From: Pseudocercospora fijiensis CIRAD86
Lineage: Eukaryota; Ascomycota; Dothideomycetes; Mycosphaerellales; Mycosphaerellaceae
Assembly: GCF_000340215.1 (NCBI RefSeq)
Contig: NW_006921538.1
Location: 620,001-684,000 of the forward strand
Reading direction: 5' to 3'
Length of the DNA stretch: 64,000 bases
The notes under the pieces are model-generated. The model was not told where the DNA came from. It worked only from the letters and a program-made list of their open reading frames with translations, and did no database searches. Below are positions 23,224 to 35,800 of the stretch, in pieces. The position numbers and the translations under genes were made by a program. The number at the start of each line of letters is the position of its first letter. The first letter of the stretch is position 1.

Positions 23224-25005
23224 GGTACCGAGCACACATCAACGGTGAGGTTCCAGGAAGCGTAATAAAGGTAAGAATTGACGTCGGAAGAAGCCACAGA
23301 GAGTTTATTAGCCAAGCAGTGGTGTGACGATCTTTCTGCGGACCAGATTTGAGTGAAGGAAGACGCAGCTTCATCCGTGCGGCAGTGTAGTTCCCTGGGT
23401 GGGCTAGAACGTGAAGTGGACGTGGCGGAGAGTAGCGCCGTAGCAGTAGGCATTATGGACGCAAATGCGTAGGCAGTGACTAGACTTGCAGAGGCGTCGC
23501 TGTGCTATGCATGGCGTCCAGCGAGCCAGCGATGCACTACTGCACAGCTGGTACGGCAGGCAAGATGCTTGTTTGACGAAGTGGAAGGGCGAGGGCGAGA
23601 GCGAGGGCGAGGTCGAGGTGGTGGAGCGGCGCGGCGTTGCCACCGATGCAAGTAAGGGTGGCACGAAACGGTCTGTCCTCGCTGCAGCTCGAGCTTGAAT
23701 TCGAGATGCACCGGGCACGCCACCGCGCTAGTCAGTCAGGACCAGGGAGGGGGGTTGAGCCACAGGCCCCGCGACAGCCGAGGGCCGGGCCGGGGAGCCG
23801 CGAGGGAGGCCATTATTCGCCCTATTCGCCTTCATTCGCCTGCTCGGGAATCAATGCAGCTCAGCTCAGCACGAAGTCGCAAGGAGAAGGTCCGTAGCGA
23901 CTTTGTCAGCAAGGCACCCCCCCCCTCTCCGCACGCTCTCCGCACCGTCCAATGCCGCAAGCAAGCCGCTGCCGATGCCGCTGTCGCTGCCGCTGCCGCT
24001 GCCGCCGCCCAATGGCTGTATGTAGAACAGAACGCGGCCTCAGGAACTGCAAAAACAACCAGCAATTGTCAGCAATTGTCATGGCCAATCCCGATGCCTC
24101 GGAGCCCGCGACGATGCCTCGATTGCGTGGAGGAAAACGTGGCTGATACGGCATCCCATGGGCCATTGCTTGGTGCGGCGGTGCCTGAGAGCGTCTAGAC
24201 CGCTCGGCACTTGACGCTGCACGGGTGAAGAATGTTGGTGTGTCGCACGCAGCAGCAGAGCGTTCTGGACGCCAATGGAGTCGCTGCCGTGCACCCCGAC
24301 TCAGGGTATCAGGTCATCGTGCCGGGCTGCTTATTTTTATCGGGATAGACGGGTGAATGGCGTCGCCGACGAAGAAGTGGAGACAAGTTGCGTGCCCTGG
24401 ATGGAAGTGCAGGTGAAGTGCACGGAACTAGCTCCGCCGAGTGGCTTGACGATTGTCTCCCTGCTTGAACTCAATCCACGTCACCGACTCATCCCGCCGC
24501 GCCTGCCCTGCCAGCACGAAGCCACACTGTTGCCCTGCTTTGCGTGATTTCTCACCAACGACGAATGACCTGCGAGCTTCTTCATTGCTATCCCTACCGT
24601 GTTATTTACAGCTCACAGCTAGCGAGATGATCGAGACGGACCGAATAGCCATGGCCGAGATTCCCGGCCTTCTCTGGCTACTGCAACACTACAAATGACC
24701 ACAGTATCCGAACGACACGCTTCCGCCCCCATCACCAGCTGAAAGTGACCAGCGACGACGCCGCCAAAATCTTTTGGACACCGAGCATCCCGTCTACGAC
24801 GAAGCTGCCACGTGCTTGGGAGAAAAAAAAAACATGTCGACACGGAGCTGTGCCCACGCCAGGACAAGATCGTTAATTTCAATAACTGAATCTTGCGAGT
24901 CATTAACTCAATCTTGCGGCTACGACAGAGATCTGCGCCTCTAGTAACATGCTAGATCCCAGCTCTGTCTCCTCAGCCTCTTCCTTGCTCTGTCACATGC
25001 TAAAC
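23224..25005. other. Long upstream region of the YTH gene, no gene seen
   Basis: 1.8 kb of normal, GC-richer composition separate the YTH start codon from the RIP-mutated array. Many overlapping frames exist on both strands, but none shows a domain or consistent coding bias. It includes a GCC/GCT-rich simple repeat at 23,969-24,010. Likely promoter plus long 5' UTR. The border with the array is sharp, at about 25,005. Confidence 0.5.
23969..24010. repeat. GCCGCT simple repeat
   Basis: Degenerate GCTGCC hexamers repeat about seven times. The tract gives the false Ala-rich and Arg-rich reading frames seen on both strands. Confidence 0.8.
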
Positions 25006-25015
25006 TAGGGCTTAT

Positions 25016-25032
25016 GTGGCTCGAAGAGCCAC
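25016..25032. repeat. Unit-start hairpin, copy 1
   Basis: Perfect inverted repeat GTGGCTC-GAA-GAGCCAC with a 7-bp stem and 3-nt loop, 10 bp inside the unit start. This copy keeps the pre-RIP sequence. Confidence 0.9.
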
Positions 25033-28000
25033 ACGAGAAGCCTAAGGCGACGAGTAGCTAAAGTCTTATCTAGACGCCTATAGTAGGCCTAATCTAAAAC
25101 GCGTATAGTAAGTTATGTCTAAAACGCTAATACTAAAAAGTAATATTAATCCGGAACGCGTTATAGATATTAGAAAGCACTATTTAGAAACGCTTATAGC
25201 GAGCACTATTAGGAACGCTTATAGCAAGATAGTCTTAAATATCTATAGTAACTACTTCCGGAATATGCCTATAGTAATTACTATCCGGAATACCTATAGC
25301 GAGTACTATTCGAAATATCTATAGTAAGTAGTTCTTTCCGAGTTAGAACGCTTATAGTAAGTACTACCTATAAGGCGGATACTAAGTACTACCTATAAGG
25401 CGGATACTAAGTCTAATCTAAAACGCCTATAGTAATTTTAATCTAAAACACTTATAGGGATTCTTATTTAGAACGCTTATAATACTAAGTACTATTCGGA
25501 ACGCGTATAGTAAGTCTAATCCGGAGCGCTAATAGTTAGTACTACTATCTATAACGCCTATACTAAGTTTTATTTAGAACGCGCTATATAGTAATTCTAA
25601 TCCGAAACGCTTATACTAAGTCTTATCTGGAACGCGTAGAGTAAGTACTATCCGGAACGCGTATAGTAGGTCTAATTCGGAACGGTAATAGTAAGTACTA
25701 TTACGAACGCTTATAGTAAGTAGTACTTTCTAAAATACCTATAGTAAGTACTATTTAGAATACTTATAGCAAGTTATATCCGAAACGCTTATAGTAAATA
25801 CTACTAAAAACGCCTATAGCGAGTAGTAATATTCGAAACGCCTATAGCGGTAACTATCTAAGATATCTATAGCGAGTAGTACTATCCGGAACGCGTAGGA
25901 CAAGCCTTATTTTAAACGCTTAGTATAGTTAGTTCTATATAAACCGGAACGCGTATAGCAAGTCTAATCCGAAACGCTTATAGGTATTCGAACTGCTTAT
26001 AGCGAGCGCTAAGTACCCTATACAACGCCTACTACGAGTACCTTATAAAACGCCTATAGCGAGTACTCTATAGAATACCTATAGCGAGTAGTACTATCCG
26101 GAACGCGTAGGATAAGCCTTATTTTAAACGCTTAGTATAGTTAGTCCTATATAGGCTAGAACGCGTATAGCAAGTCTAATTTAAAACGCTTATAGAAAGT
26201 CTTATCCGGAATATATATAGTAAGTCTAAGTCTAATCCGAAACTAAATACTTATATTAGGTACTACCCGGAAGGCCTAAAGCGAGTAGTACTATCCGGAA
26301 CGCTTATAGCAAATACTATCTAAAACGCCTATAGCTAAATAGTATTCGAACTATTTATAGCAAGTACCCTATATAACGCCTACTACGAGTGCCCTAAAAA
26401 ACGCCTATAGCGAGCCGGAATGCGCCTATAGTAATTGCTATCCGGAATACCTATAGCGAGTACTATTCGAAATATCTATAGTAAGTAGTTCTTTCCGAGT
26501 CGGAACACTTATAGCAAGTACTGCCTACAAGGCGTATAGTAAGTCTAATTCAAAACGCTTATAGCAACTTTAATCGAAAACAACTATAGGAATTCTAATT
26601 TGGAACGCTTATAATACTAAGTACTATTCGGAACGCGTATAGTAAGTCTAATCCGGAGCGCTAACAGTTAGTACTACTATCTATAACGCCTATACTAAGT
26701 TTTATTTAGAACGCGCTATATAGTAACTCTAATACGGATCGCCTATACTAAGTCTTATCCGGAACGCGTATAGTAAGTACTATCCGAAACGCGTATAGTA
26801 AGTCTAATATAGAACGCTAATAGTAAGTACTACTAAGAACGCCTATAGCAAGTAGGACTTTCTAAAATACCTATAGTAAGTACTATTTAGAATACTTATA
26901 GCAAGTTATATCTGAAACGCCTATAGTAAATGCTACTAAAAACGCTTATAGCGAGTAGTATTATTCGAAACGCTTATAGCGGTAACTATCCGAGATATCT
27001 ATAGCGAGTAGCACTATCCGGAACGCCTATAGCAAATACTATCTAAAACGCCTATAGGCTATAGTAAATAGCATTAGAACTACTTTTAGCGGACACCCTA
27101 TATAACGCCTACTACGAGTACCTTATAAAACGCCTATAGCGAGCACTCTATAGAACACCTATAGCGAGTAGTACTATACGGAACGCGTAGGAGTCGGTAG
27201 GACAAGCCTTATTTTAAACGCTTAGTATAGTTAGTCCTATATAAACCGGAACGCGTATACTAAGTCTAATCTAAAACGCTTATAGAAAGTCTTATCCGGA
27301 ATGTATAAATTAAGTCTAAGTCTAATCCGAAACTAAATACTTATATTAAGCACTATCCGGAAGGCCTATAGGCTAAGACTATAGCGAGTAGCACTATCCG
27401 AAACGCTTATAGTAAGTACTATCTAAAACGCCTATAGTTAAACAGCATTCGAACTATCTATAGCGAGTACCCTATATAACGCCTACTCTAAGTACCCTAT
27501 AGAACGCCTATAGCGAGTACTCTATAGAATATCTATAGCGAGCAGTACTATCCGGAACGCGTAGAATAAGCTAACTGATACTAACAACGCCTATAGTAAG
27601 GCTAACTTAGAGCACTTATAATAGTAAGTACTATTCGGAACGCGTATAGTAAGTCTAATCCAGAGCGCTAACAGTTAGCACTACTATCTAAAACGCCTAT
27701 ACTAAGTTCTATTTAGAACGCGCTATATAGCAATTCTAATCCGAAACGCTTATACTAAGTCTTATCCGGAACGCGTAGAGTAAGTACTATCCGGAACGTA
27801 TATAGCAAGTCTAATTCGGAACGCTAATAGTAAGTACTACTAAGAACGCTTAAAGCAAGTAGTACTATCTAAAATACCTATAGCAAATGCTATTTAGAAT
27901 ACCTATAGTAAGTCTAATCCAAAACGCCCGAAACGCCTATAGCAAATACTGCTAAAAACGCTTATAGCGAGTAGTAATATTCGAAACGCCTATAGCGATA

Positions 28001-28230
28001 ATTATCCGAGATATCTTTAGCGAGTAGTACTTTCCGGAACGCTTATAGTAGATACTATCTAAAACGCCTATAGTTACTAAATAGTATTCGAACTACTTAT
28101 AGCGAGTACCTTATATAACGCCTACTGCGAGTACCTTATAAAGCGCCTATAGCGAGTACTCTATAGAATATCTATAGCGAGTACTCTATAGAATATCTAT
28201 AGCGAGTAGTACTATCCGAAACGCGTAGGC

Positions 28231-28491
28231 TAAGCCTTTCGAGTATACCGCCTCGAGCAAATACCGCCGGATTAGGTATAAACGACCGATATAGTATCGG
28301 AAATAATACTATCGTAGCCTTACGATATATACTACGACTCCTACAATCTCCGAACCGCTTACGAACTATATACTACGACTCCTATAATCTCCGAACCGCT
28401 CGTAAACTAAGAAATTTTAAAGTTCCTCGGCTATAGCTAAGTAGAGTCGGCTTTTAGCTTATTTTAAGCCGTAGTAAGCCTAAAGGGGCCG
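28231..28491 (+). repeat. Internal degraded end block in unit 1
   Basis: The sequence starts CCTTTCGAGTATACCGCC and ends CCTAAAGGGGCC, matching the terminal end block but much more RIP-mutated and lacking the last bases. A 60-bp piece (CGACTCCTA...CCGAACCGCT) is duplicated inside it. It marks an older unit end swallowed by the body. Confidence 0.75.
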
Positions 28492-31354
28492 TAAGTACCC
28501 TATAAAACGCCTATAGCGAGTACTCTATAGAATACCTATAGCGAGTAGTACTATCCGGAACGCGTAGGACAAGCTAACTACTATCTATAACGCCTATAGA
28601 AAGTCTGATTTAGAACGTTTATAATAGTAACTTAGTAAGTACTATTCGGAACGCGTATAGCAAGTCTAATCCGGAGCGCTAATAGTTAGTACTACTATCT
28701 ATAACGCTTATACCAAGTTCTATTTAGAACGCGCTATATAGCAATTCTAATCCGAAACGCCTATACTAAGTCTTATCCGAAACGCGTAGAGTAGATACTA
28801 TCCGGAACGCGTATAGTAAGTCTAATTCGGAACGCTAATAGCAGGTACTACTAAGAACGCCTATAGCAAGCAGGACTATCTAAAATACCTATAGTAAGTG
28901 CTATTTAGAATACCTATAGCAAGTTATATCCGAAACACCTATAGAAAATACTACTAAAGACGCCTATAGCGAGTACTCTATAGAATACCTATAGCGAGTA
29001 GTACTATATAGAACGCGTAGGACAAGCCTTGTTTTAAACGCTTAGTATAGTTAGTCCGATATAAACCGGAAGGCGTATACTATACGCAAGTCTAATCCGA
29101 AACGCTTATAGAAAGTCTTATCCGGAATGTATAAAGTAAGACTAAGTCTAATCCGAAACTAAATACTTATACTAAGCACTATCCGGAAGGCCTATAGCGA
29201 GTAGTACTATCCGGAACGCTTATAGCAAATACTATCTAAAACGCCTATAGTTAAATAGCATTCGAACTATTTATAGCGAATACCCTATAGGGCCTATATA
29301 ACGCCTACTACGAGTACTCTATAGAATATCTATAGCGAGTAGTACTATCCGGAACGCGTAGGATAAGCTAACTATCATCTATAACGCCTATAATAGGTCT
29401 AATTTAGAACGCTTACAATACTAAGTACTATTAAGAAGGCGTATAGTAAGTCTAATCCGGAGCGCTACCTGTTAGTACTACTATCTATAACGCCTATACT
29501 AAGTTTTATTTAGAACGCGCTATATAGTAATTCTAATCCGAAACGCTTATACTAAGTCTTATCCGGAACGCGTAGAGTAAGTACTATCCGGAACGCGTAT
29601 AGTAGGTCTAATTTAGAACGGTAATAGTAAGTACTATTACGAACGCTTATAGTAAGTAGTACTTTCTAAAATACCTATAGTAAGTACTATTTATAATACT
29701 TAGAGCAAGTTATATCCGAAACGCTTATAGTGAATACTACTAAAAACGCCTATAGCGAGTAGTAATACTCGAAACGCCTATAGCGGTAACTATCTAAGAT
29801 ATCTATAGCGAGTAGTACTATCCGGAACGCGTAGGACAAGCCTTATTTTAAACGCTTAGTATAGTTCGTCCTATATAAACCGGAACGCGTATAGCAAGTC
29901 TAATAATCTAATCCGAAACGCCTACAGAAAGTCTTGTCCGGAATATATAAAGTAAGTCTAAGTCCAATCTAAGACTAAGTACTTATACTAAGTACTACCC
30001 GGAAGGCCTATAGCGAGTAGTACTATCCGGAACGCTTATAGCAAATACTATCTAAAACGCCTATAGCAAACAGCATTCGAACTACTTAGAGCGAGTAGCC
30101 TATATAGCACCTACTACGAGTACCTTATAAGACGCCTATAGCGAGCACTCTATATAATACGGTATATCTATAGCAGTAGTACTATCCGGAACGCGTAGGA
30201 CAGGCCTTATTTTAAACGCTTAGTATAGTTAGTTCTATATAAACCGGTACGCGTATAGCAAGTCTAATCCGAAACGCTTATAGAAAGTCTTATCTGAAAT
30301 GTATAGAGCAAGTCTAACTATCTAAGTCTAATCCGAAACTAAATACTTATATTAAGTACTATCCGGAAGGCTTATAGCGAGTAGTACTATCCGGATTGCG
30401 TATAGTAAGTCCAATCCGGAGCGCTAATAGAAGTACTATTAAGAACGCTTATAGCAAGTAGTACTATTAAATTACCTATAGTAAGTACTATTTAGAATAC
30501 TTATAGCAAGTTATATCCGAAACGCTTATAGTGAATACTACTAAACCCGATTATAGCGAGTAGTAATATTTAAAACGCTTATAGCGGCAACCGTCTAAGA
30601 TATCTATAGCGAGTAGTACTATCCGGAATGCCTATAGCAAATACTATCTAAAACGCCTATAGTTTAATAGTATTCGAACTATTTATAGCGAGTACCCTAT
30701 ATAACGCCTATAGCGAGTACTCTATAGAATATCTATAGCGAGTAGTACTATCCGGAACGCGTAGGATAAGCTAACTATTATCTATAACGCCTATAATAGG
30801 TCTAATTCAGAACGCTTATAATACTAAGTACTATTTAGAACGCGTATAGTAAGTCTAATAACTCTAATCCGGAGCGCTAACAGTTAGTACTACTGTCTAT
30901 AACGCCTATACTAAGTTTTATTTAGAACGCACTATATAGCAATTCTAATCCGAAACGCTTATACTAAGTCTTATCCGGAACGCGTAGAGGAAGTCTATCC
31001 GGAACGCAAATAGCAAGTACTATTAGGAACGCTTATAGCAAGTAGGACTATCTAAAATACCTATAGTAAGTCCTATTTAGAATACTTATAGTAAGTCTAA
31101 TCCGAAACGCTTATAGTAAATACTACTAAAAACGCTTATAGCGAGTAGTAATATTCGAAACGCTTATAGCGGTAACTGTCCGAGATAGCTATAGCGAGTA
31201 GTCCTATCCGAAACGCTTATAGCAAATACTATCTAAAACGCCTATAGTTAAATAGGATTCGAACTATTTATAGCGAGTACCTTATCTAACGCCTACTATA
31301 AGTACCCTATAAAACGCCTATAGCGAGTAGTACTATCCGGAACGCGTAGGATAA

Positions 31355-31652
31355 GCCTTTCGAGCCTACCGCTCCGAGCAAATACCGCCGGATTAGGCGC
31401 GAACGATACCGCCTCGAGCAAAAAACGCCGCTAGATTAGGCGTAAACGACGGAGACGGCCTCGGAAACACTACTATCGCGGCGCCGGAGCGTTATAGTCG
31501 ATACCGCGACTCCTACGCCCTCCGGACCGCGCGAGAATCGAGAAATTTTAAAGTTCCTCGCCGCCGACTAATTAGAGTCGGCTTTTCGGTCGTTTTGAGC
31601 CGCACTAAGCCTAAAGGGGCCCCAACTTTTGTTAAGTTGTTATATTATAGAC
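31355..31652 (+). repeat. Terminal end block of unit 1
   Basis: This is a roughly 300-bp GC-richer block, conserved between units. It holds the hairpin GCCGACT-aattag-AGTCGGC (31,563-31,582), the palindrome GGGGCCCC, and near the very end a CAAC-TTTT-GTTG stem, whose last base is RIP-changed in this copy. Confidence 0.8.
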
Positions 31653-31662
31653 TAGGGCTTAT

Positions 31663-31679
31663 ATAGCTCGAAGAGCTAT
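31663..31679. repeat. Unit-start hairpin, copy 2 (both arms changed by RIP)
   Basis: ATAGCTC-GAA-GAGCTAT: relative to copy 1 both arms changed at mirrored positions (TG to TA, CA to TA), so the stem remains perfect. Confidence 0.88.
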
Positions 31680-32864
31680 ACGAGAAGCCTAAGGCGACGA
31701 GTAGCTAAAGTCTTATCTAGACGCCTATAGTAGGCCTAATCTAAAACGCGTATAGTAAGTTATATCTAAAACGCTAATACTAAAAAGTAATATTAATCCG
31801 GAACGCGTTATAGATATTAGAAAGCACTATTTAGAAACGCTTATAGCGAGCACTATTAGGAACGCTTATAGCAAGATAGTCTTAAATATCTATAGTAACT
31901 ACTTCCGGAATATGCCTATAGTAATTACTATCCGGAATACCTATAGCGAGTACTATTCGAAATATCTATAGTAAGTAGTTCTTTCCGAGTTAGAACGCTT
32001 ATAGTAAGTACTACCTATAAGGCGTATAGTAAGTACTACCTATAAGGCGGATACTAAGTCTAATCTAAAACGCCTATAGTAATTTTAATCTAAAACACTT
32101 ATAGGGATTCTTATTTAGAACGCTTATAATACTAAGTACTATTCGGAACGCGTATAGTAAGTCTAATCCGGAGCGCTAATAGTTAGTACTACTATCTATA
32201 ACGCCTATACTAAGTTTTATTTAGAACGCGCTATATAGTAATTCTAATCCGAAACGCTTATACTAAGTCTTATCCGGAACGCGTATAGTAAGTACTATCC
32301 GGAACGCGTATAGTAGGTCTAATTCGGAACGGTAATAGTAAGTACTATTACGAACGCTTATAGTAAGTAGTACTTTCTAAAATACCTATAGTAAGTACTA
32401 TTTAGAATACTTATAGCAAGTTATATCCGAAACGCTTATAGTAAATACTACTAAAAACGCCTATAGCGAGTAGTAATATTCGAAACGCCTATAGCGGTAA
32501 CTATCTAAGATATCTATAGCGAGTAGTACTATCCCGAACGCGTAGAACAAGCCTTATTTTAAACGCTTAGTATAGTTAGTTCTATATAAACCGGAACGCG
32601 TATAGCAAGTCTAATCCGAAACGCTTATCGGTATTCGAACTGCTTATAGCGAGCGCTAAGTACCCTATATAACGCCTACTACGAGTACCTTATAAAACGC
32701 CTATAGCGAGTACTCTATAGAATACCTATAGCGAGTAGTACTATCCGGAACGCGTAGGATAAGCCTTATTTTAAACGCTTAGTATAGTTAGTCCGATATA
32801 GGCCGGAACGCGTATAGCAAGTCTAATTTAAAACGCTTATAGAAAGTCTTATCCGGAATATATA

Positions 32865-35800
32865 GATAGATAGATAGATATTTCATTTGCCTATTGTAGT
32901 GCCTTTCGGCCTATATAGGTCTGTTTCTATATATTGTTTTAGGTAGGAAACTAACTTAGTTAGTAAAAACCTCCCTCCTGTCCTATTTATAAGTGTTAAT
33001 CTTCCTCGTTTCCTTGTTTTCCTTCCTCTAGGGTATACTAGTGTTATAGTTGTTACCCTCTAACTACCTTGCCTACTGCCCTACCCTTCTTTCCCCCTCT
33101 TCTTCCCTCCTTCTTATCTACTCCTTAGTTTCCCTTACTAGTGCGAATTGTTGTATAAATCCCTGTTTAATAATCTACTTTACTATCCTCTTTAGGTCTT
33201 CTTTACTCTAGATTAGCTTGTCGTATTCCCTTTCTATTGCTTTTTGTCTCTAATTACTTCTACCTTCTAACTATTGCGGGCAGACTAGTAGTATATGCTT
33301 AGGGTTCTAAGATGAGTAGCTATATTAGCAAGCCCTGCTTTTAATTCCTAGGACGTTTCTTCTAAATAGGTAAGATCTAAGTCTAATATGCTTAGATCTG
33401 ATTTAGATAGCTAGGCTTGCCTTAGCCCTATTTAGGTCCTTATAGAGCTAGTAGTTATATTAACCAAATTTGATTAGTGCCTTTAGGGTTCCTAGTCTAA
33501 CTTATATTTTGTTCTATTCCTACTCCTATAGGTGTCTAGCAATTGATTCTGCTAGGCTTTATTTCTCTCCCTTTAGCTTGTCTTCCTTTAGCCTTATATT
33601 TAGTCCCTAAAGCTCTTTCTCTAGCATTTCTCTTATTAAGACTCTATATTGCTCTAGGTCTTTAACTTTCTAGGGAGTTATTTATAGTCTGTCTCGCCTC
33701 CTAGTCCTAATATACTAGGCTTTTATCTTGTCTATTACCTTTTAGATAGTCTATTAGGCTAGGTATTCTATTGTCTTTGCTATATATTAGTGTCTTAGTC
33801 CCTTAAAGTATTGTTTGACTAGTAGGATCCCTAATTCTATTTCTACTACCCTTGTTAGTATAGTTTTATATGCTCCTAGGATTTTCTTTAGGCTTTAGGT
33901 TTAGGACCTACTAACTAGTTACTCAATCCTCTTTAGTGTTTTCTCCTAGGCTGTCTATATCTATACTCTATATAGCATTGCTAGCTTAACAATTGCTTTG
34001 TATATAACTTTGGCTTTCTCGAATATAGCCCCCTATATAGAGGCTATAAGCCTATTAATGGATTGTATATTAGCATCTACCCTCTGCTTTGCCTTCTTTA
34101 CTTATAGTCCCTAATTCAGTTTTGGATCTAGCTAGATCCCTAGTACCCTAAGCTCTGTTAATAGCTAGGTTTTAAAGCCTTAGATAGTAATTAATTGCTT
34201 TATATTATAGGTTGATTTAGCCTTACTAAAGTAGATAAGCTAGTACTTTTCTAGGGCGAATTTTGCTCTATACCTCCTTACCTATTTTTTATACTCTTAG
34301 TACTTCTCTTCTAGGATCTTATAGTTGGTTTCTATTAGCTTAGACTAGGCTAGGATGTTTGTGTTATCTATAAACCCTGATACTAATGTGTTTTTTAATT
34401 CTAGGAGTAGGAGTAGGTCTACTACGAAGATAAGGAAGAGGATTAGGGAGAGTGTTAATCCTTAGGGGATTCCCTTTTTAGTTAGTATTGGGTCTAATTT
34501 GAATTTGCCTAGAATAAGCTATATTAATCTTTCCTATAGGAAGGACTAGATAAATTGGACTATCTAGTTTAGTATAGCTTTCTATTTAAGTATATATAGG
34601 AGCCTTTCGTAGGAGATATTGTTAAAGGCTCCTAAGATATTAAGGGAGAGGAGGGTTGCTACCTAGTTTTAACTATAGTGCTAGATATACTTGATCTGTT
34701 CTGTAATTAGTTCTATAGCTATTAGTATTGACCTCTTCTTTCTTCCTCCTATCTAGCCTTTAAGAAGGATATTCCTTTCCTCGGTAAAGGTTATTAGCCT
34801 TTTAGCGACAATTTTTTCTAGTACCTTGCCTATTATATTGAGTAGGGCTATTAGTCTGTAGGCCTTAAGCTATATATAGTCTTCCTTCTAGGGCTTCCTT
34901 AGCACTACTATTAGAGACTTCCTAAATAGTCTTAGGTAGTGTCCTAGTACTAGGCTTTATAAGAAGATATTGGCTAGTACCGGGGCTAACCCCTTCCTAT
35001 ATACTTTTAGAAGTTTGTTATAGATCTTATTTTCTCTTAGTGCCTTATTACCTGGAATCTTCTTTAGGATCCTTTTAATGGTTTCGGGTTTAACCTAGGT
35101 GTCTCTTAGTGTGCCTAGTAGTAGAGTCTCTTGTTCTTTCTCCTTTATATCTAATAGGTCTGCTTATACTTGTCTATAGAAGAAGTGTTAGCCTAGGGCT
35201 CTTACTTTCCCTTCTATTATAGTCTGCATTTGTCCTTATTAGTCTATAATATCCGGGAATTGTAGTAGTATATCCTTATCCTGTTTAGGTCTCCTTACCT
35301 ATTTAGCTATCCTCTATATCTCCTCTAGTTTCTTTGTAATTATTCCTATTGTAGATCTCTATTCTTATATCTTATCTTTCTTAATCTAGATCTTCTTTTC
35401 CTAGTAGGCTTTATTATAGTTGTCCTATACTTTCTAGGTATAGGTTTGTATCTACTGCCTCCTAGCCTTCCTTACTACTTTAACCTTCCTTATACACTTA
35501 CTAGTCTAGTATAGTTGCTAGTATAGTAAGTGTTTCTTTACTAGGGTATGCTTTCTAGCTACCTGTTTTAGGATTCCTATTAGTTCTTCTACTGCCTTAT
35601 TAATATCCTTTAGCCTTAGTAGGTACTTTGTTAAGAGTTCCTCTAGTTTTAGGTCCCTTTCTAGTTCCTCCCTAATCCTACCTTATTAGGCACCTTTCTA
35701 GTTAAGCTTCTCCTCTAGTTCCCTTTCCTAATTAGCTTAGATATTTAGCTCAATCTATACTAGGAAGTGGTCTAATAATTCTTCTAGTTCCTAGTTGACC

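Larger units (their letters stand above)
25006..31652 (+). repeat. Array unit 1 (6,647 bp, uninterrupted)
   Basis: This is the reference unit: start hairpin at 25,016-25,032, minisatellite body, an internal degraded end block at 28,231-28,491, and the terminal end block at 31,355-31,652. It holds no nested transposon. An isolated 69-codon frame at 25,115-25,324 is made of minisatellite sequence and is not a gene. Confidence 0.85.

Noticed and set aside
23404..24198. Several 70-167-codon overlapping ORFs on both strands
   Set aside because: They arise from GC-rich simple repeats (GCCGCT and GAGGGC); all six frames are similarly open and no domain is seen.
25115..25324. 69-codon plus-strand ORF at the start of the array
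   Set aside because: It is made of minisatellite sequence, and the matching part of unit 2 has the same repeat composition with no sign of coding selection.
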